A stretch of DNA of 64,000 nucleotides from Armatimonadota bacterium (GTDB lineage: Bacteria > Armatimonadota > UBA5829), in the NCBI GenBank assembly GCA_039679645.1, contig JBDKUO010000030.1:1-64000 (forward strand), given 5' to 3'. Every line of letters begins with the position of its first letter. The stretch's first letter is position 1. The notes beneath the pieces are model-generated. The model did not search any database. It was not told the DNA's origin and worked only from the letters and a program-made list of their open reading frames with translations. Shown piece by piece: positions 1-7,162 of this stretch. A program made the translations under genes and the position numbers.

Positions 1-180
1 ATATTTGTCCACATGGTCTAATTACACAACCACATCCAAAAATCATGCATCAAACTTGTGAAATCTTCGAGTTTCTTCGTCGCATAATGTGCAGCAGCAA
101 AAATACTCATAGAGTCTGAGCACTTACTAACTCAGCCTCCGCCCGAGCCGCTTCTCGACTCGTAGAGGAGAGTTATATCA

Positions 181-1032
181 CTATTGCGCTGAATTTCTCT
201 GCCTCACAGCCTCATACATCACAACGCTCGCCGCGACTGCAATATTGAGCGAATTGATCTTGCCCATCATAGGAATTCGCACCACTGCATCAGCCATCCG
301 GCGGACCGTATCGGATATGCCGGTATGCTCATTACCTACCACTATCACCGTGGGCTTTGTAAAATCGACAGACGTATACGGCGTATCCGTATTCGCCGAG
401 GTCCCGATCACCTGTAGCCCGCGCTCATGGGCATGCTCAATAATCTTTTCTGAGTTGTGATGAACACAAAGCGGCACGGTAAAAACCGCCCCCCTGGAAC
501 CGCGAACCACCCGGCGGCTGAAGGGGTCGGTAGTATCGGCTGCAAGAATGACTCCGCTTATGCCTGCAGCATCTGTCGAGCGAAGCAGCATGCCCAGGTT
601 GTCGGCATTCTCGCAGTTTTCTACCATCTGGACCAGCGGGCGCTCGCCTGCAAACACATCCGTCAGCCCGACCACCCTTCTCTCAACGATTGCAAGACAC
701 TCGGGTGTGGGCTTTGCGTCGAGAATTTTCGCCAGCAGACCCTCAGTGCACTGATACGAATCCACACCGGCTGCAGCCGCTCTCTCGATCAGAGCTTGAG
801 AGTCGGGGGTTGCCGAGTATTTATCGGCGAATATTACGGATTCGACTCGCCCGCCATAGTCAAAAGCCCGTCTGACCAGTTCCTCCCCCTCTGCAAAGAA
901 GAGGGCATGGCGCCTGCGTCCATCCTCGCCGACCAGTTCGCGCAGCAGTTTTATGATGGGGTCTTTTTGTCCTGATATCTTATACATTTGTAGGTAGTCT
1001 AGCTTTGCATCAAGCATAATGTCAAGCCGCAT
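181..1032 (-). CDS. TrmH/SpoU-family RNA 2'-O-methyltransferase
   Basis: Predicted SAM-dependent 2'-O-ribose methyltransferase acting on tRNA or rRNA. All three SPOUT motifs are visible in the C-terminal half of the 283-residue protein: NCENADNLG with a following arginine (about 139-151), VGNEHTGIS (about 232-240) and IPMMGKINSLNIAVAAS (about 253-269). Residues 1 to about 110 look like the substrate-binding L30e-like domain of larger TrmH/RlmB proteins. The family is clear but the target nucleotide is not, so no symbol is given. It stands alone, with about 430 bases of non-coding repeats upstream of its start. Confidence 0.9.
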   Translation of the reverse strand: MRLDIMLDAKLDYLQMYKISGQKDPIIKLLRELVGEDGRRRHALFFAEGEELVRRAFDYGGRVESVIFADKYSATPDSQALIERAAAAGVDSYQCTEGLLAKILDAKPTPECLAIVERRVVGLTDVFAGERPLVQMVENCENADNLGMLLRSTDAAGISGVILAADTTDPFSRRVVRGSRGAVFTVPLCVHHNSEKIIEHAHERGLQVIGTSANTDTPYTSVDFTKPTVIVVGNEHTGISDTVRRMADAVVRIPMMGKINSLNIAVAASVVMYEAVRQRNSAQ

Positions 1033-1085
1033 CAGGTGATTGGCCGGGCCTAACGCACGAGTTACAAAAATGTGAACGCCTGATA

Positions 1086-1212
1086 GGTGACGATCTCCGA
1101 ATCGTCACCTTAATGCCGAATTGGGGTCTCCGAACCCCGTAACCCTTGCTGGAATAGCCGAATTCGGAGATCCGGCACTGGTTCTCGGGTAAGGATTCGG
1201 AGATCCTTACCC
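1086..1212. repeat. Array of four hairpins sharing the loop CTCCGA
   Basis: Four inverted repeats lie within 127 bases. At 1086-1109 the arms GGTGACGAT/ATCGTCACC flank CTCCGA. At 1123-1138 GGGGT/ACCCC flank CTCCGA. At 1157-1176 GCCGAAT/ATCCGGC (one mismatch) flank TCGGAG. At 1187-1212 GGGTAAGGAT/ATCCTTACCC flank TCGGAG. TCGGAG is the reverse complement of CTCCGA, so all four have the same loop while the stems differ completely yet stay paired. This is seen directly. The role is unknown: a dispersed hairpin family, an RNA element or a protein-binding array. Confidence 0.85.
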
Positions 1213-1326
1213 ATCATACGAGTGATGTATTTGAACATCGTCATAAAACGTTCATTCGTGCGTTCGCCCTGGGTGATTAGCATACATCCCTTATTAAGGC
1301 TGAACAAACCTGCGTCGTTCCCGCGA

Positions 1327-1369
1327 AATCCAGAGACCCGTCTTTAGTCGGAGTGCAGGTTTCTGGATT
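1327..1369. repeat. Imperfect inverted repeat near a CCCGCGAAA motif
   Basis: AATCCAGAGACC (1327-1338) pairs with GGTTTCTGGATT (1358-1369) with one mismatch. The flanking text (TTCCCGCGAAATCC, GGATTCCCAG) resembles the widespread intergenic repeat that pairs CCCGCGAA with GGATTCC in many bacteria. It fills the gap before the tautomerase gene. No coding potential is seen here. Confidence 0.55.
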
Positions 1370-1415
1370 CCCAGTCAAGCTGGTAATAGTTGCAAACTCT
1401 ATCTTGCGCCCTGAG

Positions 1416-1424
1416 TGATATAAT
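1416..1424 (+). promoter_or_regulatory. Extended -10 promoter of the tautomerase gene
   Basis: TGATATAAT matches the extended -10 pattern TGN-TATAAT. It lies about 37 bases upstream of the tautomerase ATG, and no good -35 is seen at 17 bases. A purine-rich ribosome site (GAGAGGGAG) follows at about 1445-1453. Confidence 0.55.
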
Positions 1425-1460
1425 AACGTGAGCGCTTGATCCAAAGAGAGGGAGACAAAA

Positions 1461-1646
1461 ATGCCCGTAATCACATTTAATGGTAAGGCCCTAACAAAAG
1501 AGCAAAAGGCTCAATTAGCCCAGGAGTTTACCGAAACCGCCGCAAAGGTGACCGGTATCCGCAAAGAGGCGTTTGTGGTGCTGATCCGCGAATATGATCG
1601 TGAGAATATCGGCGTAGGCGGAGTTCTTCTGGCGGATAAACAGTAG
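1461..1646 (+). CDS. 4-oxalocrotonate tautomerase family protein
   Basis: A 61-residue protein starting MPVITF. Pro-2 becomes the N-terminal catalytic base after removal of Met, as in the 4-oxalocrotonate tautomerase family, and the length is the usual 60-65. The beta-alpha-beta layout (PVITFNGKALTKEQKAQL, then VVLIREYDRENIGVGG) fits. These enzymes interconvert enol and keto acids, but the substrate cannot be told from sequence. The start is supported by GAGAGGGAG about 8 bases upstream and by the promoter above. No catabolic genes lie nearby. Confidence 0.85.
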   Translation: MPVITFNGKALTKEQKAQLAQEFTETAAKVTGIRKEAFVVLIREYDRENIGVGGVLLADKQ

Positions 1647-1691
1647 TTATTATGTGTGGCGGTTTCATAATCGCCACATGCCCTAATATAT

Positions 1692-1763
1692 TTCGTTGCT
1701 TCATTAGCGCACTGTCTTTCGGCATCCACAAGCCCCACTGCCGAAGCCGCCGAACGCACTAAC
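1692..1763. repeat. Left copy of imperfect direct repeat flanking the R-M genes
   Basis: The segment begins TTCGTTGCTTC and ends with CCCCACTGCCGAAGCCG then CCGAACGCACTAAC. A diverged copy in the same orientation lies at 3602-3684. The restriction-modification pair sits between the two, so this could mark the edge of an acquired cassette. The region from 1647 to the methyltransferase promoter otherwise holds no gene. Confidence 0.6.
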
Positions 1764-1962
1764 TAACCACAAGTGACTGAGGTTCCCAATCAATGCAATC
1801 TATGTTGGTGATCGTGAGGTATTCTGGAAGCTTAGGCGCAGATTGTATCATTGATTCCTCGCAAGAGCTACTGGTGATTATCGTAGACTATAATGGTTAA
1901 TCAAGGTTAGTTTTGAACTGAAATTTCTATATCAGAAAAAGCGTGCAGCCACATTTGTGATG

Positions 1963-1971
1963 TGATATACT
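1963..1971 (+). promoter_or_regulatory. Extended -10 promoter of the R-M operon
   Basis: TGATATACT fits the extended -10 pattern TGN-TATACT. Transcription would start near 1978, which makes GTG at 1962 impossible as a start and supports ATG at 1989, preceded by GTGGAGG (1977-1983). Confidence 0.5.
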
Positions 1972-1988
1972 CTCTTGTGGAGGGGCTT

Positions 1989-2855
1989 ATGGAGCAGTGG
2001 CTTATAAAACTCTACGAACAGCCTAAGTTCGTTATTGAGTGTTCAGATAACCTTGAGTTTATGCGATTCGTAGCAAACGAGAGCATGAAACTTATCGTTA
2101 CTTCTCCACCTTACAATATTGGTAAAGCATATGAGAAAAAGAAGAGTTTAGACAATTATCTTGCCTCACAAGCACGGGTAATATCAGAATGTGTACGGAT
2201 TATGCATCCCCAAGGTTCAATCTGTTGGCAAGTAGGAAACCATATTGCCTCAAATGGTGAAGTTGTTCCTTTAGATATTATTCTTTACCCGCTGTTCAAG
2301 AATCACGGTCTCGTTCTCAGGAATAGAATTATCTGGCATTTTGAACATGGGCTACATTGTTCTAAGAGATTGTCTGGTCGCTATGAAACAATACTCTGGT
2401 TTACCAAAGGTGATGATTATACATTCAACCTAGATCCTATAAGAGTTCCATCAAAATATCCAAGCAAAAAATATTTCAAGGGACCTAATGCCGGTAAATT
2501 GTCGTGTAATCCACTTGGTAAAAATCCTGGAGATGTATGGATAATCCCAAATGTTAAGGCTAATCATGTGGAGAAAACAATCCACCCTTGTCAATTTCCT
2601 GTTGAGCTCATTGAACGCTTAGTCTTGTCCATGACTAATGAAGGCGATGCAATATTTGATCCATATATGGGCGTTGGTTCATCTATCGTTGCAGCAGTGA
2701 TGCATAATAGAGTTGGGTATGGCTGTGATAACGTGCAAGAATATGTGGATATAGCCAAGCAACGTGTGGACGACTTATTAGAAGGAACACTCCGGACGCG
2801 CCCGATGGGAAAACCCATTTATGATCCGAATTTACCGGGTGGTGGTCAAATATGA
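1989..2855 (+). CDS. Type II DNA methyltransferase (N4-cytosine or N6-adenine)
   Basis: Modification enzyme of a type II restriction-modification system. The catalytic motif IV, TSPPYNIG, comes early (about residues 41-48), and the SAM-binding motif I, FDPYMGVGSS, comes near the C-terminus, so the motif order is that of the beta class. SPPY is more usual in N4-cytosine enzymes, though the class overlaps with N6-adenine enzymes. ATG 1989 is chosen over GTG 1962 because GGAGG precedes it and a -10 box overlaps the upstream GTG. The stop overlaps the endonuclease start in ATGA. The gene looks more AT-rich than its neighbours, consistent with transfer. Confidence 0.9.
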   Translation: MEQWLIKLYEQPKFVIECSDNLEFMRFVANESMKLIVTSPPYNIGKAYEKKKSLDNYLASQARVISECVRIMHPQGSICWQVGNHIASNGEVVPLDIILYPLFKNHGLVLRNRIIWHFEHGLHCSKRLSGRYETILWFTKGDDYTFNLDPIRVPSKYPSKKYFKGPNAGKLSCNPLGKNPGDVWIIPNVKANHVEKTIHPCQFPVELIERLVLSMTNEGDAIFDPYMGVGSSIVAAVMHNRVGYGCDNVQEYVDIAKQRVDDLLEGTLRTRPMGKPIYDPNLPGGGQI

Positions 2856-3463
2856 GAATCGTAGAAATGTATTCGCACCTAAATGGCTATGAGCATATAT
2901 TGGTGCATAAACCCAACATTTGGTCTGAACTAGAAACGGTGATCACTTCTATCGAATGCGAGTCTTGCCGTACAAAAGTATCAAAAGAACGCACAATGGC
3001 AGGCAAGTTACTCTACAGTCCTGTTGATATGAATCGTTGTTTCGCAAAGGCTTTGAACAGCTTTCAATGGCTTGAATCTCGAACTTCATATTGGGTAACC
3101 TCAGATCAGCAGTTGATCAGAAAAACGATGGGGCTTAATGCGGATGAGCAAAGGCAAGCCATTATCAATGCAGGCGGTAAGCCAATTTTCTCGTATAATC
3201 AAACTGATTTCGTTAAAGACAGGATCGCTGTAGAGGTGCAGTTTGGTAAATATGCTTTTGTAGCGTATGATCTTTTCGTCAAGCACATGGCATTCTTTGT
3301 TGGCGATTTAATAGATGTAGGAATCGAAATATTGCCAATGAAAGAGCTTCAATCTGAAATGTCGTCTGGCGTTGCATACTATGAAGGTGAGCTATATAAC
3401 CTTATCCGACAAGGACGTGGTGTTCCTGCTGTACCTCTCGTTATGCTAGGCATTGCACAATAG
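2852..3463 (+). CDS. BglII/BstYI-like type II restriction endonuclease
   Basis: A 203-residue protein whose ATG overlaps the methyltransferase stop by 4 bases. The centre reads D-FVKDRIAV-E-V-Q (about residues 121-132): D to E spacing 9 and E to Q spacing 2. That is the spacing of the BglII active site (D84, E93, Q95), in which Gln replaces the Lys of the usual PD-(D/E)XK motif. Length also fits BglII and BstYI. The family cuts AGATCT or RGATCY, so a GATC-centred target is an inference. The catalytic residues appear intact. Confidence 0.85.
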   Translation: MRIVEMYSHLNGYEHILVHKPNIWSELETVITSIECESCRTKVSKERTMAGKLLYSPVDMNRCFAKALNSFQWLESRTSYWVTSDQQLIRKTMGLNADEQRQAIINAGGKPIFSYNQTDFVKDRIAVEVQFGKYAFVAYDLFVKHMAFFVGDLIDVGIEILPMKELQSEMSSGVAYYEGELYNLIRQGRGVPAVPLVMLGIAQ

Positions 3464-3601
3464 TAATTTTTTATGCTGCGGGAATGCCGCTAGCCAGATA
3501 ACCTCGAAATCCAAGTCAATCGTTAATTCCCGCAGCTTGCTCTATATGACGCAGGTGAATAGCTGCGCGAACTTACGTTGAGCTTTCTGATTGCTCAGCC
3601 G

Positions 3602-3684
3602 TTCGTTGCTTCGTGCAGCAGTCAATGACGTACTATTCTGCAACATCCGCCAACCCCGCTGCCGAAACCTCCGAACGCACCAAC
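3602..3684. repeat. Right copy of imperfect direct repeat flanking the R-M genes
   Basis: Begins TTCGTTGCTTC and ends CCCCGCTGCCGAAACC then TCCGAACGCACCAAC, matching 1692-1763 in the same orientation with scattered differences and a small length difference. The gap from 3464 to 3917 holds this repeat, a possible -10 box (TATAAT, 3798-3803) and no gene seen. Confidence 0.6.
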
Positions 3685-3917
3685 CCGTCAAATTCCATCA
3701 CCCAACACCGAACACCCACCATCCATTCACAACCAGTGAACAACATTTAACCAAAATACCATGGTCCGTTAACCACATTTTGGCCGACTTGTCGTCTTAT
3801 AATTATGAGAGTACTTTTTCCTCAACCACTTCCACCACAAAAAGCAGACGTAATCAGCCCTCCGCGGCTTTAGACCGTCAACTGTCAACCATTAACCAAT
3901 TTGAAAAGGAGGAACCC

Positions 3918-4148
3918 ATGCTAAACCCATCTCAGCACCAAAAAATCGCGCGCAAATGCACCCGTGTCCTTGCCCAGGTGATCGACGATTTCCCCAGCCT
4001 GCTCGCCCAGTCCGAGGTAGAGGTCGCAGCCGAAATCGTAGCCGGTATCATCAAGACCCAGCTCACCCTGCCGGCGCCCGAGGTCGATCCGTCAGAAGCT
4101 CTTGCCGAGATTATCAAACGCGCAGAAATGGATGATGAGGAGGACTAA
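3918..4148 (+). CDS. Small acidic hypothetical protein
   Basis: 76 residues starting MLNPSQHQK, mostly predicted helix, with a strongly acidic tail (EMDDEED). I do not recognise a family. The start is set by AAAGGAGG (3905-3912) 5 bases before the ATG; the longer upstream frame has no ribosome site. The stop is 2 bases before the next gene, so the two are co-translated. An acidic small protein ahead of a basic partner suggests a complex, but nothing in the sequence shows the function. Confidence 0.7.
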   Translation: MLNPSQHQKIARKCTRVLAQVIDDFPSLLAQSEVEVAAEIVAGIIKTQLTLPAPEVDPSEALAEIIKRAEMDDEED

Positions 4149-4150
4149 AT

Positions 4151-4573
4151 ATGGCCACAGGACCAAGAACAGAAGAGGGAAAGAAGAGAAGCTCTCTTAA
4201 TGCTATGAAACACGGCCTCACCGCCCAGTCCGCACATGCCCTGGAAAGGCTTGCCGAAGAGCTTTACGTCAACTCCTGCGAGATTCATGAGCGCATGCGT
4301 CTTCACTATCAACCCGAGGATGCGTTGGAAGAAGAACTGGTCAAGCGTGTCGCCGACTGCCTGTGCAGGCTGGAGCGCGCGCGAGCAATGGAAAACCGTG
4401 TGATGTGCCGCCAGATCGACCCGCTCCGGCCCACCGCGTCATATGAGCGCATAGCCCGCTATGAGCGCTCAATCGATGTCCATCTATACCGTGCAATCGC
4501 GGCTCTGGAGAGGAAAAAAGCAGCATTGCATAAAAAAACAGCCAAAACGAACTCCCCACGCTCAATTTTTTAG
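4151..4573 (+). CDS. Conserved hypothetical with N-terminal GPRTEEGK/SSLNAMKHG motif
   Basis: 140 residues. The N-terminus (GPRTEEGKKRSSLNAMKHGLTA) matches a motif found in many uncharacterised proteins of Planctomycetes, Acidobacteria and similar groups, usually written GPxTxEGKxRSxxNAxxHGLxA. The middle is helical and rich in Arg and Glu, and the tail is basic. It starts 2 bases after the acidic gene, with GAGGAG just upstream inside that gene. A basic conserved N-terminus could bind nucleic acid, but that is a guess. The 3' end lies inside a 13-bp inverted repeat. Confidence 0.7.
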   Translation: MATGPRTEEGKKRSSLNAMKHGLTAQSAHALERLAEELYVNSCEIHERMRLHYQPEDALEEELVKRVADCLCRLERARAMENRVMCRQIDPLRPTASYERIARYERSIDVHLYRAIAALERKKAALHKKTAKTNSPRSIF

Positions 4574-4597
4574 ATTTCAAGCTCAGTTCGTTTTGGC
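4541..4597 (+). terminator. Long-loop inverted repeat across the stop codon
   Basis: GCCAAAACGAACT (4541-4553) pairs perfectly with AGTTCGTTTTGGC (4585-4597) around a 31-base spacer containing the stop codon (4571-4573) and a T6 run. The next gene converges from the other strand. A transcription terminator is possible, but the loop is long and no U-tract follows the stem. Confidence 0.4.
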
Positions 4598-4667
4598 CTA
4601 AATGCAAAAACTGGGTCAAGGCTCCCCGCCCCAACCCAGTCGCAATAATACCGGCCTATCCGGCTGT

Positions 4668-6506
4668 TTAGTCCTTTTTGATGTATTTCTTCTTTGTCTT
4701 GTTGAAGCCTTGGCTGGCCTTTTTCTCGTCATAGAGCCACTGGTCCGACTTGCCGCGGGTGTGGAAGGCGTGATATGAGCTCAGGATCGACGCGACCAGG
4801 AGCCTCGAGCACCGTTTCACTATGTTGACCTCGTTGACCAGGCGCGGGAAGTCCATCCCCTGCTTGCCGAGTATCTCGACTATCACGTCGAAGACGGGCA
4901 TGTCTGTGCTCTCGAACCTTGCCTTCAGGTCAAGCAGTTCCAAGGAGCGGTTGGTGTCTATTCCCAGCACCGTGTCGGACTCTTCCTGGCGTCTGAAGCG
5001 GTATTCGCCCGGCTTGGCAGTCTTTTCGATAGTAAAGACAGCGCCTGAGACCTCAGTGATCTCTTTGTAGAAATCCTTGAGTCCGTAGATCAGGCGGGTC
5101 GTGTTGTTCACATAGCAGGTTTTGCGCTTGCCCTCGTCGATCAGCACGATGGGGATGATCTCAGGCTCAGTGCCGAAGAAGTCCGGGTTGATCTGGCAGA
5201 GCGGGAATGTCCCCGCGATCTTGTGATGATATTTGAGCACGCATCTCTGAGACTCACCGCTGGGCTGATACATCGTGCGAGCCGGGTCCTCATCGGTCAC
5301 GTCCTCGACCAGAGGGTCGTAAATAGCCGATTTCAGGTTGCCGTCGAAGCCGTCCTCTTCCAGCATCTGGTCATATACGTCGCCTTCGGGGGTCTCAAAC
5401 GGCACCGAAGCAGGCACAACCAGTGAGGTCGGAACTTCCTTGACCTCGTCCGGGAAGACCTCGACCTTGCCCCAGCGTGTGCCGCCGAGCCACATGATCC
5501 GCTCCTCGTCCTTAAGGGCATCTTTGAGGCTCTCCAGAGCGCCTGCATAGGCAGAATCCTCCGGTCCGACTTCCAGGACCGCATCCAGCAGTTCCTCGGC
5601 TGAGGCGCTGCCGTTCTTGATGATCATAGCGATGACCTCTTCTTTGTCGGTGTCGGTAACACTGACAGGGCCCTCGGCCTCTTCCTCTTCAGCCTCCATA
5701 GGCAGTTTGGAGAGCTCCTCGGCAACCTCGGCCAGGGTCTTGGTAAAGTCCTTTTCAGCCGACGCAGGGTATATTTTCTGATCCGAAAGGACCAGCACCC
5801 GTTCATCGGCGAGCACCGCGCAGTAGAAGTCTACCGCGTCAAAGTCCTCGGCAAGCTCGCGCCAGGCAAGCAGCGCCATTATCTTGAACGGGACCGGTTC
5901 CTTGCAGTCTTTGGCAATCGCAGCGGCAGCATCGGCGAGCTTGTCTATGTCCCATTTCGCCGCCGGGCACAGCTCGGTAAAGTGATCCACCTGCTCCTGA
6001 GAGAGAAAGCTGTCAAAGACCACGTCGTCCTCATCATCGGATGTGACATTCAGCAGCCATGACGCCAGGCCGTATTTGTTGTCTCCTGCCGCAAAAAACT
6101 TCTCCTTGTCCGTGAGTATCCTGGGCAGAGCCTGCTCATAGTGCTCAGCCGACTGGCTGTAGATCTGGGAAAGCTCCTGTGCCAGGACCTCCAGCGAGAC
6201 CGGCACTCCGGCGGACTGCACGACCTCAGCAAGGACTCGCTCGAAGGGTCTGTGCACGTCGCCGTAACGCGATGCCGCCGCCCACCGCCTGTCAACCGTC
6301 TCGAAGCGGCTGCTCTGAGCCATTACGTCGCGCATAAGGCGCATGGTCACACCCTCGACCTCGACTCCTTTCATAACCTGCCTGAGCTTACCGGCCTGGC
6401 TCTTACCGAGCAGGCTTAGATAGGCCTTGTCCGCGAGAAAACGCCTGGCGCTCTCCCGCGCAATATCCGCTTTATTCAGCGTGGTTGCTGATTCGTTCAC
6501 TATCAT
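4668..6506 (-). CDS. Hypothetical protein with two predicted winged-helix regions
   Basis: 612 residues, no signal peptide or membrane segment. Residues about 88-155 (FERVLAEVVQSAGVPVSLEVL... ending KYGLASWLL) look like a HARE-type winged helix: an early helix pair, then a strand closing on a YGLA-like motif. A second similar unit is suggested at about 289-365 (EEVIAMIIKNGSASAEEL... GTRWGKVEVF). An acidic linker (EAEEEEAEG) separates them. The C-terminal 230 residues are unassigned and end in a Lys-rich tail. It is 36 bases downstream of hepT. A role in transcription or DNA binding is inference only. Confidence 0.65.
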   Translation of the reverse strand: MIVNESATTLNKADIARESARRFLADKAYLSLLGKSQAGKLRQVMKGVEVEGVTMRLMRDVMAQSSRFETVDRRWAAASRYGDVHRPFERVLAEVVQSAGVPVSLEVLAQELSQIYSQSAEHYEQALPRILTDKEKFFAAGDNKYGLASWLLNVTSDDEDDVVFDSFLSQEQVDHFTELCPAAKWDIDKLADAAAAIAKDCKEPVPFKIMALLAWRELAEDFDAVDFYCAVLADERVLVLSDQKIYPASAEKDFTKTLAEVAEELSKLPMEAEEEEAEGPVSVTDTDKEEVIAMIIKNGSASAEELLDAVLEVGPEDSAYAGALESLKDALKDEERIMWLGGTRWGKVEVFPDEVKEVPTSLVVPASVPFETPEGDVYDQMLEEDGFDGNLKSAIYDPLVEDVTDEDPARTMYQPSGESQRCVLKYHHKIAGTFPLCQINPDFFGTEPEIIPIVLIDEGKRKTCYVNNTTRLIYGLKDFYKEITEVSGAVFTIEKTAKPGEYRFRRQEESDTVLGIDTNRSLELLDLKARFESTDMPVFDVIVEILGKQGMDFPRLVNEVNIVKRCSRLLVASILSSYHAFHTRGKSDQWLYDEKKASQGFNKTKKKYIKKD

Positions 6507-6542
6507 TTCCTCCGTCTTATGTAAGTCACAACTTCACAAAAA

Positions 6543-6875
6543 CTAATTCTCGTCAAGCATAGTCTTGATAGTATGCTTGAGAGAGGGCAGTTCTTTCTCA
6601 ATGATCTGCCACACATAGGGTATGTCTATTCCGAGATAATCATGCACTATTACGTTGCGAAACCCGGATATCCGTCTCCAGTCAATTTCAGTGTATCTCA
6701 ATTTCAATCTGTCGGACAACCGCTGGGTGGACTCAGCCATAGTCTGAAGATTACGAATAACAGCATCTTGTATGAGGGGTGAACCCAAAAACTCATCTCG
6801 CCCACCCGACACATAATCTTCTATGCGGCTTATGCACTCACTGATGTGAATCAGATACAGCCGATCGTCTTTCAT
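6543..6875 (-). CDS. hepT: HepT-like toxin (DUF86 family)
   Basis: 110 residues of HEPN fold. The motif R-N-V-I-V-H-D-Y (about residues 73-80) is the R-X4-H-X-Y signature of HepT RNases. In studied pairs HepT cleaves RNA or tRNA and is silenced when the partner MntA adds AMP to the motif tyrosine, which is present here. Its start overlaps the mntA stop by 4 bases, so the pair is translationally coupled. Arg, His and Tyr are all intact, so the toxin is probably functional. Confidence 0.88.
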   Translation of the reverse strand: MKDDRLYLIHISECISRIEDYVSGGRDEFLGSPLIQDAVIRNLQTMAESTQRLSDRLKLRYTEIDWRRISGFRNVIVHDYLGIDIPYVWQIIEKELPSLKHTIKTMLDEN

Positions 6876-7162
6876 AAGGCTACGGCCTCTTGCAAGACAC
6901 GGTCACGAATGTACCAGTGAAGAGAACCCTCAGTCACGACATCTACCCTGCGACCTAGGATCTCTTGCAAGTCGATAAGCAGGCCGCCCAGGTCGAAAAG
7001 GCTCCTGTCTGGCTCTAGGTCAACAAGCACGTCAACGTCACTCTCAGGCCCGGCTTCACCTTTTGCAACCGAACCGAATATGCGAACATTGCTGGCTCCG
7101 TGCGCTGCTGCAGCCCGCAGAATATCATCACGTCTGGCTTCTATCTCTTTATCAGAAATCAT
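6872..7162 (-). CDS. mntA: MntA-like nucleotidyltransferase antitoxin
   Basis: 96 residues of minimal nucleotidyltransferase fold. [19 protein letters not shown] (about 29-47) carries the GSxxxGx(n)DxD catalytic motif. The family AMPylates the Tyr of HepT to neutralise it. The gene overlaps both neighbours by 4 bases: its stop overlaps hepT (6872-6875) and its ATG overlaps the rimO stop (7159-7162). Expression is therefore tied to rimO, which is unusual for a toxin-antitoxin pair. Confidence 0.88.
   Translation of the reverse strand: MISDKEIEARRDDILRAAAAHGASNVRIFGSVAKGEAGPESDVDVLVDLEPDRSLFDLGGLLIDLQEILGRRVDVVTEGSLHWYIRDRVLQEAVAL

Noticed and set aside
1-180. tRNA or other RNA gene at the window start, and tRNA genes elsewhere
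   Set aside because: No cloverleaf with the TTCAA/G arm could be found by eye in the intergenic stretches, including 1-180.
457-975. 172-codon open frame on the plus strand opposite the TrmH-type gene
   Set aside because: It is antisense to a clear methyltransferase, has no family likeness and is rich in Cys and His as expected of a shadow frame.
1086-1212. CRISPR array
   Set aside because: There are hairpins, but no regular repeat-spacer pattern; repeat units share only a 6-base loop and spacing is irregular. No cas genes are present.
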